Source: Neofusicoccum parvum (taxonomy: Eukaryota; Ascomycota; Dothideomycetes; Botryosphaeriales; Botryosphaeriaceae). Taken from it: 64,000 bases of DNA. Positions 53,501 through 64,000 of this stretch are shown one piece after another (the stretch's first letter is position 1; every line of letters starts with the position of its first letter). The notes below the pieces were generated by a model that was not told the origin of the DNA, did not search any database, and worked only from the letters and a program-made list of their open reading frames with translations. Position numbers and translations under genes: made by a program. The stretch covers positions 62,001 through 126,000 of the forward strand of contig CP087213.1 of assembly GCA_020912385.1 (NCBI GenBank), given 5' to 3'.

Positions 53501-56500
53501 CCATGGGCCTCGGCACGCCCCTCTCCCGCTACGCCCTCATCCACGACCGCACCCTCGACAAGCGCCACTTCGTCTGGACGGTCCACCACGCCCTCTACGA
53601 CGGCTGGTCCACGCCGCTCATCCTCGAGCGCGTGCAGCGCGCCCACCAGCACCTCGCCACGCCGCGGCCCTCGCAGATGAAGCACTTCGTCGCGCACCTA
53701 CGCCGCCAACCGCGAGCCACATCGGAAGCCTACTGGCAACGCGCGCTCGCCGGCGCCACAGGGCCACAGTACCCATCACTGCCGTCGCGAACGTACCTGC
53801 CACAGCCGGACGCACTGGTCGAGCGGCGCATCGCGCTGTCGCGGCGCGGCGCCAGCGCCGTCATGGCGGGCACGCTCATCCGCGGGGCGTGGGCGCTGGT
53901 GGCGGCGCAGCAGGCCGGCGCCGACGACGTCGTCTTCGGCGAGACCTTCACCGGGCGCGGCGTCGCCGTGCCCGGCGCCGAGCTGATCGAGGGCCCCATG
54001 ATCACGACCGTGCCGGTGCGCGTCCGCGTCGACCGCGCCGCGCCTGTGCGCGAGTTCCTGCTGGGAATACAGGAGCAGGGCTTCGCGCGCTTGCCGCACG
54101 AGCATCTGGGCATGCAGCATATCCGGCGTGTGAGCGCGGACGCGCAGCTGGCGTGCGAGGTTAAGATGGGGCTGGTGATCCAGCCGGGTGAGATTGAGGA
54201 GGGAGAGGCGGCTGGGGGGGCGGACGGCCTGCCGCCGTTCAGGGCTACGGATGCGGCCAGAGAGGCGCTGCATTTCAATTCGTATCCGCTGATGCTGGTG
54301 TGCTCGCTGCAGGCGGATGGGTTCTTGGTCATGGCCAGCTTCGACTCGAATCTGGTTGCTGTGCCGCAGATGGAGAGGGTGCTGGCGCAGCTGGAGCGCG
54401 TCGTTGGCCAGCTCGCGCTGGAGAGCGACGTGCCGGTTGGTGAGATCAGCGCCTTGACCGAGCAGGACCAAGAGCAGATCTGGCAGTGGAACAGAACGCC
54501 TCCTGCTGGGATCGACCAAGCCACGCCGCGCCTGGTGGCTGGACATGTTGCCGCTGGAGATCCGTACCCGGCGGTTGTCGTGCCCTGGATTGTGAACCCA
54601 GCATGCCACGACCGGCTGATGCCGATTGGTGCGGTTGGTGAGCTCGTTGTTGAGGGGCCGCTGGCTTCAGTGGATTTCGTCCAAGATCCCGTCTGGCTTG
54701 TCAACGGAAGCTCAAGTGTTCCCGGCCGCCAAGGCCAAGTCCACAGGACCGGAGATCTCGTCAGATACTCTGCAGATGGCAGTATCACCTTCGTCGCCAG
54801 AAAGGAAGCCAAGAACCAACTGCAAGGGCGCGCCGTTGACCTCCAGGAGGTAGAGCGTCACCTCGAAACTCTTCTGCCGGAGTCAACGTGGGTTGCTGCG
54901 CACATTGTCCAGGCTCAAGAGCCGATGCTGGTGGCATTCGTGGAAGCTCCAGTGGCAGATACGAATGACAACAGTAATCTTGTGGAGCTGGATCTTGGCG
55001 AAGAGCAACTGCCGGCGTTCATCTCCAGGATAGTCTCCGTCCAACTCGCAGAGCGCCTGATCGGGTTGAACAAGGCACTTTCAGATGTTCTTCCTCCTTA
55101 CATGATTCCCGGCGCATATGTTCCCATCCAGGAGATGCCTGTGAGTCGTGGCGAGATCGACAGGACGCAGCTTGACGCAATCAGTTCTGAAATATCCAAC
55201 GACTTGATTCTGAGACTCAGGACGGCTGTCACCAAGCTGAGAGCCAGTGGTGTTGACAGAAAGCCGTGGACTGCCAAAGAGCGCAAGCTCCAACAACTCT
55301 GGAGCCAGTTCCTCGGCATCGATCCTTCTGATATTGACCGGGATGACAGCTTCTTCCGCCTTGGAGGTGACTCCATCATGGCCATGAGGCTGGTCTCGGC
55401 TGCACGTCAAATTGGGTTCAAGCTCTCTGTGGCAGATGTCTTCCGTCGGATGCGTCTCTCCGATATGGCAAATGCTCTGGAAGAGACGACTGCTGTTCCC
55501 GCTCAGGTTCAAACGTTCTCCGCCTTCTCGGCCCTTGATGTCGAGGACGCAGATGCGTTTGTATCTCAGGAGATCCAGCCAGCTCTATCCGATGCTTCAT
55601 GGAAGATCAAGGATGTGCTGCCCGTCCCAGATCCGCAGTCAAGAGATCTCGAGGCAACAATTGGCGTTACTCGGAGCGCAGTGCAGTACAACATGCTCTA
55701 CCTGCCCAAGTCCATTGATCAATCCCGGCTGCTCGAGTGCTGCCAGCAGCTGGTTTCTCACCACGAAATCCTCCGGACGGTCTTTGTTCAACAGCGTGGA
55801 AGTTACTTCCAGGTCGTTCTTGAGGAGCTCAATGCACCCGTTGCCGAACACCAGGCAGACCAAGACAACATCGACGAGTTCGTCACCAACCTCTGCGCGT
55901 CCGATCTTGATACTGGCCTGTCTTTGGGGGAGCCCTTCCTCAAATTCCTCTTCATCCACGGCCAACAGTCCGAGAACTGCCTCGCCATCCGCCTCTCCCA
56001 CGCCCAATACGACGGCATCTCCCTGCCGGAGCTCATCCGCCAAGTCGAGCTCCTCTACGCTGGAGGCACCCTCCCCTCCACCCCCGACTTCTCCACCTAC
56101 ATCCACCATCTCGTACGCGCCGACCAATCCCCATCCCACGCCCACTGGCGCGCCCTCCTCGCCAACTCCACCCCCACCGTCCTCGACCCCACCCTCACGC
56201 CAGCCCAGAAAGCGGCGCCAGCCATCTTCATCAAGAAGCCCGTCGACATCGCCAACCGCCCCGCCGACATCACGCTCTCCACCCTCCTCACCGCCGCCTG
56301 GGCCCTCGTCCTCGCGCAGCGCCTCTCCCTGCACGACGTCTGCTTCGGCGGCGTCGGCACCGGGCGCGGCACCGACGTGCCGGGCGCCGACGCCGTCATG
56401 GGGCCTACCTACCGCTTCGTGCCGATCCGGGTGACGCTCGAGCGGGGCACGACGGCCGCGGAGCTGCTGCGCGCCGTGCAGGACCAGCGGGCCGGCGCGG

Positions 56501-56826
56501 TGCGGTTCGAGGACGTGGGCTTCGCGGGGGCGGCGCGGTGCGCGGGCTGGGAGGGCGCGGCGTTCTTCGACTCGGTCGTGCACCACCAGGACGTGGATGA
56601 CTTCGACGCCATGCCGTTCGCGGGCGGGACGGCGAGGGTCGAGATCGCGAATCCGTGTGCGGAGCCGGCGTGGCCGGTGAAGGTGGTGTCGTTTGCGGGC
56701 GAGGGGAGGTTTTGGTATGGGATTCAGGTGGGGGAGGAGCGGAGGGGGTTGGTGGAGGGGCTGTTGGAGGAGGTGTGTGAAGCGGTGAGGGGGTTCATTG
56801 AGAGGCCGGATGCTCCTCTGTTTTGA
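50521..56826 (+). CDS. NPS6: NPS6/SidD-type extracellular siderophore NRPS
   Basis: Nonribosomal peptide synthetase joining N5-acyl-N5-hydroxyornithine units into an extracellular hydroxamate siderophore. Exons 50521-50934 and 50989-56826 (donor GTAAGC, acceptor TCTTAG) give 2083 residues, as expected for this family. Order: a C-like N-terminal remnant; A1 with FTSGSTGQPKG, NGYGPSE, YKTGDLVKYDPDG and GRKDTQVKLRGQRVELGEVE; T1 FFALGGDSVSAMKL; C1 HHALYDGWS; a truncated A2 keeping only the later motifs (IGAVGELVVEGP, HRTGDLVRYSADG, LQGRAVDLQEVERHL); T2 FFRLGGDSIMAMRL; C2 with SHAQYDGIS in place of HHxxxDG. A-T-C-degenerate A-T-C is the known NPS6/SidD layout. Only one working A domain implies iterative use of one monomer. 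Product identity (fusarinine- or coprogen-like) is not readable. Confidence 0.95.
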
Positions 56827-57689
56827 TGTGGATGTGAACCTCAACTCCTCACTGTTCAGCAATAGTTTTATTCGCACCTCCGGGGAGTTTGATAACGATT
56901 TCACGCGTTAGCTGGGTAGTTGAAGCACTCATTCAGATACACTTAGTATACCTTCCACCATCAGTCCCAAAAAGCGTTGTGTTATCGCGTAACGGGGACT
57001 CCTGGTATCTCGGTCTTTTCGTACGTGGCCGCAAGGATCCACCTTCACATGAAGCTCTAGGGATTCTCGATTGCGGAGTACGACTTTTGACTCCCTGGCC
57101 AGATTTTGTAGTCGTGTAATGTCGTGTGGGTCGGTCTGTGGTGGTTCGATGAGGTCTACAGAGCCAGTACTTTCCATATTCACTACTTGCGCTTTCCTCG
57201 TACATGACGTGTCTCTGGAAGATCATAATATTTCTGCTTAACAAAGCTTTTGCTTTCGATTTCAGGACTCAATCCAACCAAGTCTTGTACGTGGTTGGGC
57301 CGAATTATATAGAAATTCAGACTTTTGAGTGCGGCAGCAAAACAGTTAGTACTCTAATAAAAACTAGACGACGACCCACAGGCTACAAGGCTCAAAAGTC
57401 AAACGCAATATTAGTTTTCTTAATATTTTACTTACTAAAAAATTACTCTCGCGAGAAAGATAGTAAGAGTTGAACGCGGTGGATTAAATAGAAATACACG
57501 ACCAGACCTATCGTAGGGGTTCTGACGTGTGCGTCGGAGAAGCAGGCAACCAACCAGCGATTCCCACATCTCAGCACGCATCGCTTCCCCACCCACCTCG
57601 GCATCCACACGCGCTGCAGCAAGCTGCATCAGCCCCGGCTTGTCCGCGCCGCCCGCGACCCAATCACGGCGCCGCCCCCCGACAGTCTG
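56827..57689. other. Intergenic, right edge of siderophore cluster
   Basis: About 0.86 kb, AT-rich around 57200-57500. No gene, RNA or repeat that I can support; marks the end of the cluster. Confidence 0.45.
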
Positions 57690-58032
57690 CCTTGAGCCGG
57701 TGCGCACCGTGTTCACGGCCGCCAGGATGCTGCAGGAAGATGAATTAAGGCTGTGCTTATCACACGTGTCGCGACTGAGCTGCATGGTGCACCACATTGC
57801 CGTGGCGGCCGTCGTGCTGGTGGTCGATCTCTGCTTCACGAAGGGCCGGGGCGGCGCGGACAAGGGGCGGAAGATGGAGATCGCGCGGGCGTGTCGGATG
57901 CTCGACAGGGCGACGAGGGAGAGTCAGATGGCGCGGGATTTTTTGGAGGCGTCGAGAGCGGCGTTGAGGGGTCACGGGATCGACCTGCCGTTCCGGTGCA
58001 GTGTGGGGTGGGGTGGAGGCGGGAGACGATAG
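57690..58032 (+). pseudogene. C-terminal remnant of a fungal-specific transcription factor
   Basis: A frame reading EPVRTVFTAARMLQEDELRL, then SRLSCMVHHIAVAAVVLVVD LCFTKG, ARACRMLDRATRESQMARDF and LEASRAALRGHGIDLPF. This resembles the extreme C-terminus of Zn2Cys6 regulators (the usual M-D-L-C-F, A-C-R-M-L and S-x-x-A-x-x-F-L pattern). No zinc cluster or middle domain lies upstream, and no start or intron structure links it to one, so it looks like a leftover of a deleted gene. It could also be a short unannotated protein of its own; homology is by eye. Confidence 0.45.
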
Positions 58033-58566
58033 TGGCGTTGATGGGTTTCACTTTCCGGCGTTGGTGCAGAGCAATGCGGATTTGGCGGGTGATCTAAGAT
58101 TTTCGGATTGGGGATAAATTGTTCGACACGCTGAACACTTCGTCCCTGGCTGTTTTCTCCGAGATGGTCGACTTAACCTCGCGACGGGGCACGATAAGTG
58201 GTAACAGCTTTGGATTACTGGATTATTACAAAAGCCATCGGTGTGTGCCTTGCTTCGCGAGTATTGCCTCTTCACCGATTGCGAGGATAAAAAGGTGGCG
58301 CGATGGCCAGGCATATTTGCTGCAACGGTATTCAGTGAGCCGATGCATACTACCTTGCTGCCTGGCAAGGACGTTGCTGACGGCGAGGCTGAGCCCCACC
58401 GTTCTTGACCCCACGCGCGTAGTATTTCTGTCTGCCTCCTACTCCTTCTCCAATTCATAATCGCCATCATTATCCCTACACCTCAATGATTGAGTCAGAT
58501 CTTCTGTCTCTTCAAATCCAGTGTTAGCGTGTCCGCAGTGCATGAGCGCCCTCTTGAGCTCTCATC
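58033..58566. other. Promoter region of the STAND gene
   Basis: About 0.5 kb; no gene seen. The next ATG at 58567 opens a long frame. Confidence 0.4.
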
Positions 58567-61500
58567 ATGGCTGACCCTCTCTCAATCGCGAGCGGTATTG
58601 CAGGGTTGCTGAACATTGCCGGTCTTGTTTTCAGTCGAACGTACAAATTCGCGAAAGCCGCCAAAGGAGCCGAATCCAACATAAAAGCTCTAGCTGATGA
58701 AGTTCGAACGCTTGCGGGACTGCTACAAAGCCTCTCTTTGGTGGCAACCGAACTCGAGACGAGCCCGGCGGATTCGGCCTTCCGTCTTCACCACGTCATT
58801 TCATGTCAGCAACTATTGCTCCGAATCGAGAGAAGGACGAAAGAAGCCGATCCAACACAATACGGCGAAAGCACAGCTCGAGCATTCCTGAAGAAGCTGA
58901 AATGGCCCTTCTCTTCTACAGAAACTATGGAACTCGTGACGGAAGTCTCGCGGCATCAAAGACTCATCACGGTAGCCCTCTCTGCCGACAGCATTACATC
59001 CCTTCAGCAACTTCTCTCCGGTCAAGAGGGTCTTCGTGAAGAAGTACATGACCTCAAGAACGAGCTGGAGCGGAGATGGGCGCTCGAAACTCGGATTTCC
59101 CTCGATACAAAACGCCAGGAAATTCTTCAGTTCTTCGGAAGCATAGATCCAGCCGTCAATCATGAGACAAGTATGGGACTTCGACACCGCGAGACTGGTG
59201 GCTGGCTACTCTGTCACGAGAACTTTCTCTCATGGATGAATAACATGAGGGCTAAGCTGTGGCTCTCGGGAATCCCGGGAGCTGGCAAGACGATTCTTGC
59301 CTCTGCTGTCATCGAGGAGTCACTCAGGCACAGCACTCAAGAGAGGGCTGTTGCTTATTTCTATTGCGACTACAAGGATGAACGTCTTCAGTATCTTCCG
59401 AATATTCTTGGCACAATCGCATGCCAGCTTGCGCGGCAGGATGCATCTCAACGAAACTTCCAACTCCTGCAGGACTACTACCAACTGTGCCATCCTCTTG
59501 ACCGACCCGTATCGCCTCCGAAAGCACAGTTCCTGATTAAGATCATCCAAGACATGAGTGCTTCTTTCCAAGAAGTTTCGATAGTCGTCGATGCATTGGA
59601 CGAGTGCGGGAAGAACCGAACAGAAGTCGTTGAAGCTTTGGCCAGTTTGAACGAGAGCATCACCAGCAACGTCAGAACACTATTCCTCAGCCGCGATGAG
59701 CCCGATATTAAGAACATCTTGGACGGCTTCACGCACATTCCTATCGCCGCGCACAGCGATGACCTGAAGATCTATGTGGCCGAGGAAATCGACACAAGGA
59801 CACGCAAAGGAAAACTGCGCATCAAGAGCCTGGATCTGAAACATCAGGTAATGGAACGTTTGATCAACGGCGCGGAAGGAATGTTCCGGTGGGTTGCTTG
59901 TCAACTCGACTACCTTTGCGAACTCCCGCATGACCGTGCGCGGCGCGAAGCGTTGGAAAAACTCCCACCTGACTTAAATTCAACATATGAAAGAATTCTC
60001 GCACGCGTGGCAAGTGAAGCGCCGGTCACCCAAAGGATCGTCAGGAACACGCTCTTCTGGACCATATATGCTCGTTATCCGTTGACCGTGGACGCCCTTT
60101 GCGAAGCACTTTCCGTCGAGTCGAGCACTCGTGTTCTGGACCCTGAATCGCAACCCGACGAGGAAGACATTCTCAAATACTGCAGTAGCCTGCTTCGAAA
60201 GTCTGTGCATGACGACACTCTGGAGTTAGCTCACTTCACGGTGAAGGAGTTTTTGTGCTCAAGCGTCTTGAATAATCATCCAAGTCTCTCCTTCTACTAC
60301 GCAGGCGAGGATGAGAGTTCCTTGTATCTGGCGATGACCTGTCTGACCTATCTCAACTGCAACAATTTCAACCATGAACTGATAAAAGATTATGGGACTT
60401 GGCAAGCTTTCGATTCTACGCATCCATTTCGAACGCACGCGGCAGTAAATTGGAACCAGTATTCCTCCAATCACTGGGACAATCGAAAATTACAGAATCA
60501 AGCTCAAAAACTATTTCATCCAGCAAGATCACCCAGTTTCCTTAATTGGGCCCAGGCCTTTGCCTTTGAGCGCAGCAGACCATTCTTGCTCGTCCTTGAG
60601 CAAGCATTCCTTGAGCTTACCTCAACCGTAACCACCAACGGAGTTACTCCGCTTCACCTTGCGGCAACTCTTCGCATCGAAAGTCTTTCCGAATGGCTGC
60701 TAGAACAAGGATGTGATGTCAACCAGCTGAGTAAACTTGGGACCACGCTGCATTGCGTTATGTTGGGCCCTATGGCCATGATTGGGCAGCTGATCCCACT
60801 TCCACACCTTCCAATTCCTCTTCCAAGCTCTGCCAGCAAAGGCATACTCAATCTCCTTTCAAAGACTGGTGCGGATCCTACTTTTACCTACGTGGACGTC
60901 TCTGGCCAGCATCACAACGCAATGAAGATCATCCTGATGTTTGGTACGAGCGAGAGAAATAGAGAGGAGCTGTTTTCTCTGATACCTGGAATCATGTCTT
61001 GTTTCGATAATGGGTGTCTCGACATAATTGAAGGATGGGTTGACAACGAACAGTACGAAAAGGCTCGAATTTTTCTGGACACCATCGGCAACCAACAGCT
61101 GGAGAATCAGCTGCAAAAAAATGTCAGAGACCTAGCCAAGCGTATTGGCAAGCCGAACTCCAAAGTGGAAGCAAAATCATTCCAGCAAAACGACTTGTCT
61201 GCAGAAACATTTGCAGATCATTTTGAGTCACTTTCGCTGGCTGCGAAGTTCAACGAAACTAATACGTTGAAGAAACTTTTGGGAGAATCATCCGCAGATG
61301 TCAACAGAGCTTTGGACAAGGGTATGACAATCCTTCATAGCGCAGCCTACAATGGTTCTCTCAGTGCAGCCCAATACTTGATCAAGTCTGGAGCTTTCAT
61401 AGACGCGAAGGACAGTAGTGGCCAAACGCCATTACACAGGTCTGTCTATAGCAGGAGCCCTGAAGTTTTCAAGTTTTTGTTACAAGAAGGTGCAGACCTC

Positions 61501-64000
61501 GAGCAGGTCGACAATGCTGGGCAGACAGTGTGGCACTTAGCTGCAAGCGAGAACAACGTCGCAGTACTAGAACTTTTGCTTCAGTACAGCCCAGACATTC
61601 CCGATAGTCTAAACACGTTCAACTCCAGGAATTTGACGCCACTCTTCAGCGCCGTGGAATCTGGATCTGAAGAGTCTCTCCTCCTTCTGCTGCGCCATAC
61701 AAGATCTTTCGAAGGCTCCACCGAGGACGGTCGTGGGTTTGCACATTTTGCAGTCAGTTTGACGCTTTCAACACTGCAATATCTTGTAAATGAAGGCCTC
61801 GATCTGACAATCAGAAAAAGCGATGGATCTTCTGTCCTTCATCAGCTCGTCGCAACACTTCCACTCAAAAGCTTCGAATCGAGAAATACATTCTAACGGA
61901 AACTTGATTTTTTGCTGTCCCAGAATCTTGACCCTACCTTATGCAATGAGAACGGTCAAACATCACTTCATATTCTTCTGTCAAGAAATCCATGGCCAAA
62001 AAACGAACTCATGGATCCTATTTCAACATCCAGAACGCAACCACTACCCGCATCATTTTCTACAATCATGGCCAATTTGGCTACCAAAGAAACAGTAAAT
62101 CATGCAGATCGTTTCGGGAAAACGGCGTTGGAGTTGTTCTGTCAACATAAGAATTTCTATGAGAAAGAGGTTGAGATCCCTAAGATTTTGTTCAAACTGG
62201 GCGCCACAGCTTTCTCTCAAGATCCAGACGAGCAAACCTGCCTGCAGATCCTTTTTGATCAGCACAGCAAGGAAGCTTTCCTCAAAGAAGATCGAAAAAA
62301 GTTTGCAGAACTCCTATTACTTTTCCTAGATGAAATGGGGAGCTGTGGCGCAGTCAAACGAACATCAGTCGGAGCACGAATTCTCTATTGGGCTGTTGAT
62401 CATGGCCACACGGAATTAATAAAAAGGCTTCTGGCACAAGGCGTTGATCCCGCCACACGTATCGCTGAGGAGCATCATTATTCAGCTCTTGAACGTGCAT
62501 GCGAGGTTAGCAGTTCGATGCCCGTATTCCGAATGCTCGTGGAGAAGTGCGATGCGGAGGCTATCAACGGAACACATCCAAAGACTGGACGCAACCTCAT
62601 ACACACTGTTTGCTCTTCCTCCTCAATCGATAACGTGGAGATCTTACAGTTTCTCCTTGACGCTGGAGTGGATGTCGACGCGCCTGATTCAGAGTTTCAA
62701 CAGACTCCGTTTCTCCTTGCAGTAAGGTCTAATAAGACAGCATGCATCCGCGTCCTATTGCAAGCTGGCGCAGATATATACCGGAAAAGCAGTTTAGGAG
62801 CATCTGCAGCACACTGGGCAGCTGAGTCGGGCTCTTCGTCACTCCTCAAGGTAATTGACGGTCTTGGAGCGCTGAAAGAGCTCTCATCAGGTCGAATCAG
62901 GTTTCGTTTCAGCCATCACTTCTCGGGATTGACAAAAACCTTCCCAGGATGCAACGTCTGGCATATGGCGGCCGGTTGCTCTCCCTCCGCCTCAACTTCA
63001 GCGCTCTCCTACCTGTTTGATCACGGCGTATTTGAAGATGTTGATATTAGCACGACTGAGAAAGAAACAGCTTTACACATTAGTGCTTTCAGAGGCAACA
63101 AGAGCGCAGTAAGATGGCTTCTGTCAAAAAGGGCGAACCCAAATTGCCAGAACGGGCATGGACAGACGCCCTTGCATACCGCAGCCGAGGTTGGGTACGT
63201 TCCAATTATCCACATTCTGGCTTCAGCAAGAGCAAAATTGGATTCGATGGATTCAAATGGCTTGCTTCCCTTACACTTGGCTGCGAGCAACGGTCATGTT
63301 GGTGCAATAGAAGCTCTTTTGGAGCTTGGATCTCCCTACTTGCCCAACAAGGATGGATACACGCCATACTTCAGTGCACGCATAGCATGCCGTGAAATTG
63401 CTGCCAGCGTCCTCCAACAAATTGAGATCAGCACAACAGGTACGTTCTCTACAGGTATCAAATCAAATCAGGTTGCGAACTGGCTGCTTAATTTACGAAG
63501 GGTCTCACGACAGCTATTTCGCTCCAGGACAAAACCCCTCAACCTATCGGCCGCTTGTCAACGCGCTCGAGCTTGCAATCTATCATCGTGATAAGGCGCT
63601 TTGTGAAAAGCTCGTCAGATCTGGCGTAAGACCAGAAATTATTCACGAAGGCTGTGATAGCTGCACTCTAGTCTGCTGTTCGATGTTTCATAGTCCTCCT
63701 ATCGCACGGTTCTTCATTGAACAAGGGTTTCCGATTACTGGTAGAATCTGCCAGTTGAAGGCTGGTGCTGGCTCAACGCCTCTAATTCTTGCCTTGCCGC
63801 AAGAGTTCAACGACATTCTATCCCTCATTCTCGACCGTCATCCAAGCATTCAGAGTATTCGCCATGATTATGCGGTCCATGCAGCAGTCTATCTAAACAG
63901 CTATGGATCTCTACAGGCGCTACTCAACTACGTCCGGGAACAAACTAACGGATCTGATCTACGTAACGATCTTGTCAATGATAAGGCCTGGCATTCCGAT
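58567..64000 (+). CDS. HeLo-like/NACHT/ankyrin STAND (NLR-like) protein, in-frame stop, cut at right edge
   Basis: Signal-transducing ATPase with modular layout typical of fungal NLRs. N-terminus MADPLSIASGIAGLLNIAGL is the fungal STAND N-terminal (HeLo-like) type. NACHT domain: P-loop LSGIPGAGKTILAS near residue 237, Walker B VSIVVDALDECGK near residue 340. Ankyrin repeats from about residue 690, for example NGVTPLHLAATLRIESLSEW, SSGQTPLHRSVYSRSPEVF and, further on, NGHGQTPLHTAAEVGYVPII. An in-frame TAA (61894-61896, RNTF-stop-RKLDFLLSQN) interrupts repeats that continue in the same frame to 63439; an intron (63440-63500) then leads to GSHDSYFAPG and the frame runs off the window. Either a nonsense-inactivated allele or an intron around the stop. 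Probable role: heterokaryon-incompatibility or innate-type surveillance. Confidence 0.82.
61894..61896 (+). other. In-frame stop within the ankyrin region
   Basis: TAA between RNTF and RKLDFLLSQNLDPT, codons on both sides giving good ankyrin helices. CAA-to-TAA would be a single C-to-T change. A CTAAC branch-like site overlaps it and CCCAG follows at 61919-61923, so a missed intron is the alternative, but no good donor upstream preserves the repeat. Confidence 0.7.

Noticed and set aside
57529..57689. Coding sequence upstream of the transcription-factor remnant
   Set aside because: Frame is open but low-complexity (Ser/Pro/Ala) with no conserved pattern.

Overview
The window is 64 kb of a filamentous ascomycete (Pezizomycotina) nuclear genome. 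The evidence is short spliceosomal introns (mostly 45-70 nt, GT...AG, some with CTAAC-type branch sites), Zn2Cys6 and TALE-homeobox/C2H2 regulators, a PTH11/rhodopsin-like seven-TM protein, a HeLo-like/NACHT/ankyrin STAND protein and an extracellular-siderophore NRPS locus. The class (for example Dothideomycetes or Eurotiomycetes) cannot be fixed from sequence alone. No tRNA, rRNA or intact transposon was recognised.

Layout. 1-5.1 kb: two housekeeping genes on the minus strand, CHL1-type DNA helicase (cut by the window edge; it needs a 5-nt microexon to complete its Walker A motif) and the actin-disassembly WD40 protein AIP1. 7.2-16.3 kb: scattered surface and secreted genes. These are a secreted CAP/PR-1 protein, a seven-TM receptor-like protein, a membrane-anchored aspartic-protease-like protein without visible catalytic motifs, and, convergent to it, a secreted precursor with seven repeats ending in DWDYG plus a dibasic (Kex2) site, which is a good candidate for an orphan repeat-peptide or RiPP precursor. 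A GNAT acetyltransferase follows. 17.2-23.6 kb: a homeobox/C2H2 transcription factor and a head-to-tail pair of peroxisomal enzymes (AidB-like acyl-CoA dehydrogenase and a crotonase), both ending in the PTS1 tripeptide AKL. 25-35.3 kb: a Vgb-like propeller protein, a GMC oxidoreductase, and a small group (quinone-reductase-like MDR, Zn2Cys6 regulator, secreted Kelch protein). The promoters of the last three share a CGG-N4-CCG element, suggesting a self-contained regulon.

35.7-56.8 kb is a siderophore gene cluster: two SidF/AlcB-type hydroxyornithine acyltransferase paralogues, an MFS siderophore transporter, SidH-type enoyl-CoA hydratase, an ABC-B exporter and an NPS6/SidD-type NRPS (A-T-C-truncated A-T-C). 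The three acyl-CoA enzymes all carry C-terminal PTS1 signals (AKL, SRL, SKL), so acyl-group supply and transfer are probably peroxisomal. The three promoter regions serving transporter/sidH, ABC and sidF/NRPS share copies of ATCWGATTAGA, alongside canonical SreA-type ATCWGATAA sites; this fits iron-repressed control. 57-64 kb: a decayed transcription-factor remnant and a large HeLo-like/NACHT/ankyrin gene with an in-frame stop, running off the right edge.
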